Positions 63,880 through 64,000 of a DNA stretch of 64,000 nt are shown here, one piece after another. Position 1 is the stretch's first letter. Every line of letters begins with the position of its first letter. The stretch covers positions 48,609 through 112,608 of the forward strand of contig NZ_JASISW010000020.1 of NCBI RefSeq assembly GCF_030063335.1, given 5' to 3'. The position numbers were made by a program, and so were the translations under genes. The notes under the pieces are model-generated. The model made no database searches, was not told the DNA's origin, and saw nothing but the letters and a program-made list of their open reading frames with translations. This DNA comes from Rhodococcus sp. G-MC3 (GTDB taxonomy: Bacteria > Actinomycetota > Actinomycetes > Mycobacteriales > Mycobacteriaceae).

Positions 63880-64000
63880 TGTCCCCGGTGAACGGGGCCA
63901 TTTTGTTTTAGAGTCTTGTTGCCCGTGAACTGGGCGGATAGGACGACGGAGAAACATGGCTGGACGAAAGCGCAACTCTGCTGAAGACATCGTGCGCAAA
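63880..64000 (+). mobile_element. Left end of an IS3-type insertion sequence (cut by window edge)
   Basis: TGTCCCCGGTGAACGGGGCC at 63880 looks like a terminal inverted repeat, itself a small hairpin, followed by a short leader and the start of an OrfA-like gene. The right end lies outside the window, so size and target duplication cannot be seen. Confidence 0.65.
63956..64000 (+). CDS. IS3-family transposase OrfA, N-terminus only
   Basis: The first 15 residues, MAGRKRNSAEDIVRK, match the usual beginning of IS3-group OrfA proteins (MAGRKR-SAE-IVRKLR), which carry a helix-turn-helix for the terminal repeats. GGAG lies four bases before the ATG. The gene runs off the end of the window. Confidence 0.7.
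   Translation, partial: MAGRKRNSAEDIVRK

Overview
The window reads as a high-GC mycolic-acid actinomycete, most likely Rhodococcus or the closely related Rhodococcoides. The reasons are GC-rich codon use with many GTG starts, an Lsr2 nucleoid protein, a dCTP deaminase of the dUMP-forming type, a fused HadA/HadB-type dehydratase, an LGFP-type wall-binding tail, an MMPL transporter, a 13E12-type HNH protein and many ATGA-coupled genes. No plasmid or phage backbone is visible. The only mobile DNA is the left end of an IS3-type element at the right edge.

Layout. 1-4.6 kb: a PucR-type regulator with a DUF2945 partner, a secreted lipase, a secreted GH16 glucanase with an unusual Tyr/Pro/Thr linker, tRNA-Gly(CCC), a cluster of palindromes and dcd. 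4.7-10.6 kb: three Hsp70/actin-fold proteins (two with a membrane anchor and Pro/Thr-rich outer tail) around a CYTH-CHAD protein and an ANTAR-only protein, followed by the HadAB-like dehydratase. 11.7-31.8 kb: a large exopolysaccharide locus. Its left half runs leftward: glycosyltransferases, two GMD-family SDRs, acyltransferase, Wzx flippase, two GH39-like glycosidases, Wzy polymerase. Its right half runs rightward from 23.7 kb: BY-kinase/Wzz, then secreted lipases alternating with a second Wzz protein, a membrane acyltransferase and a SASA esterase. 31.8-33.3 kb: a thioredoxin-reductase-like flavoprotein divergent from a MarR regulator across a palindromic operator.

33.5-45 kb holds a reactive-sulfur module: sulfite oxidase, TDT-type anion exporter, metallo-beta-lactamase/rhodanese fusion, a CstR-like repressor, TauE exporter, DUF302 protein and MMPL transporter. 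C-rich/G-rich palindromes of the CsoR/CstR operator type lie in front of the repressor, the MMPL gene and the divergent pair GGDEF-EAL / SelO. This suggests one persulfide-responsive regulon that includes the protein AMPylator SelO. A decayed NAD-epimerase gene and a YnfA gene lie inside it.

45-64 kb is mixed accessory content: SelO, Lsr2, a TetR/flavin monooxygenase pair with a large double palindrome, a GH25-like gene that seems to start at ATT, a DUF6745 gene pair, a quinone oxidoreductase, a GlxA-type regulator, an HNH protein, a YbaB-like protein, a lipoprotein, a TetR/TIGR01777 operon, an ArsR/SRPBCC operon, a secreted lipase homologue that has lost its nucleophile serine, a VOC protein and the IS end.

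All functional calls come from reading motifs and gene order. No database search was run, so family names are recognitions, and links between genes are inferences unless stated otherwise.
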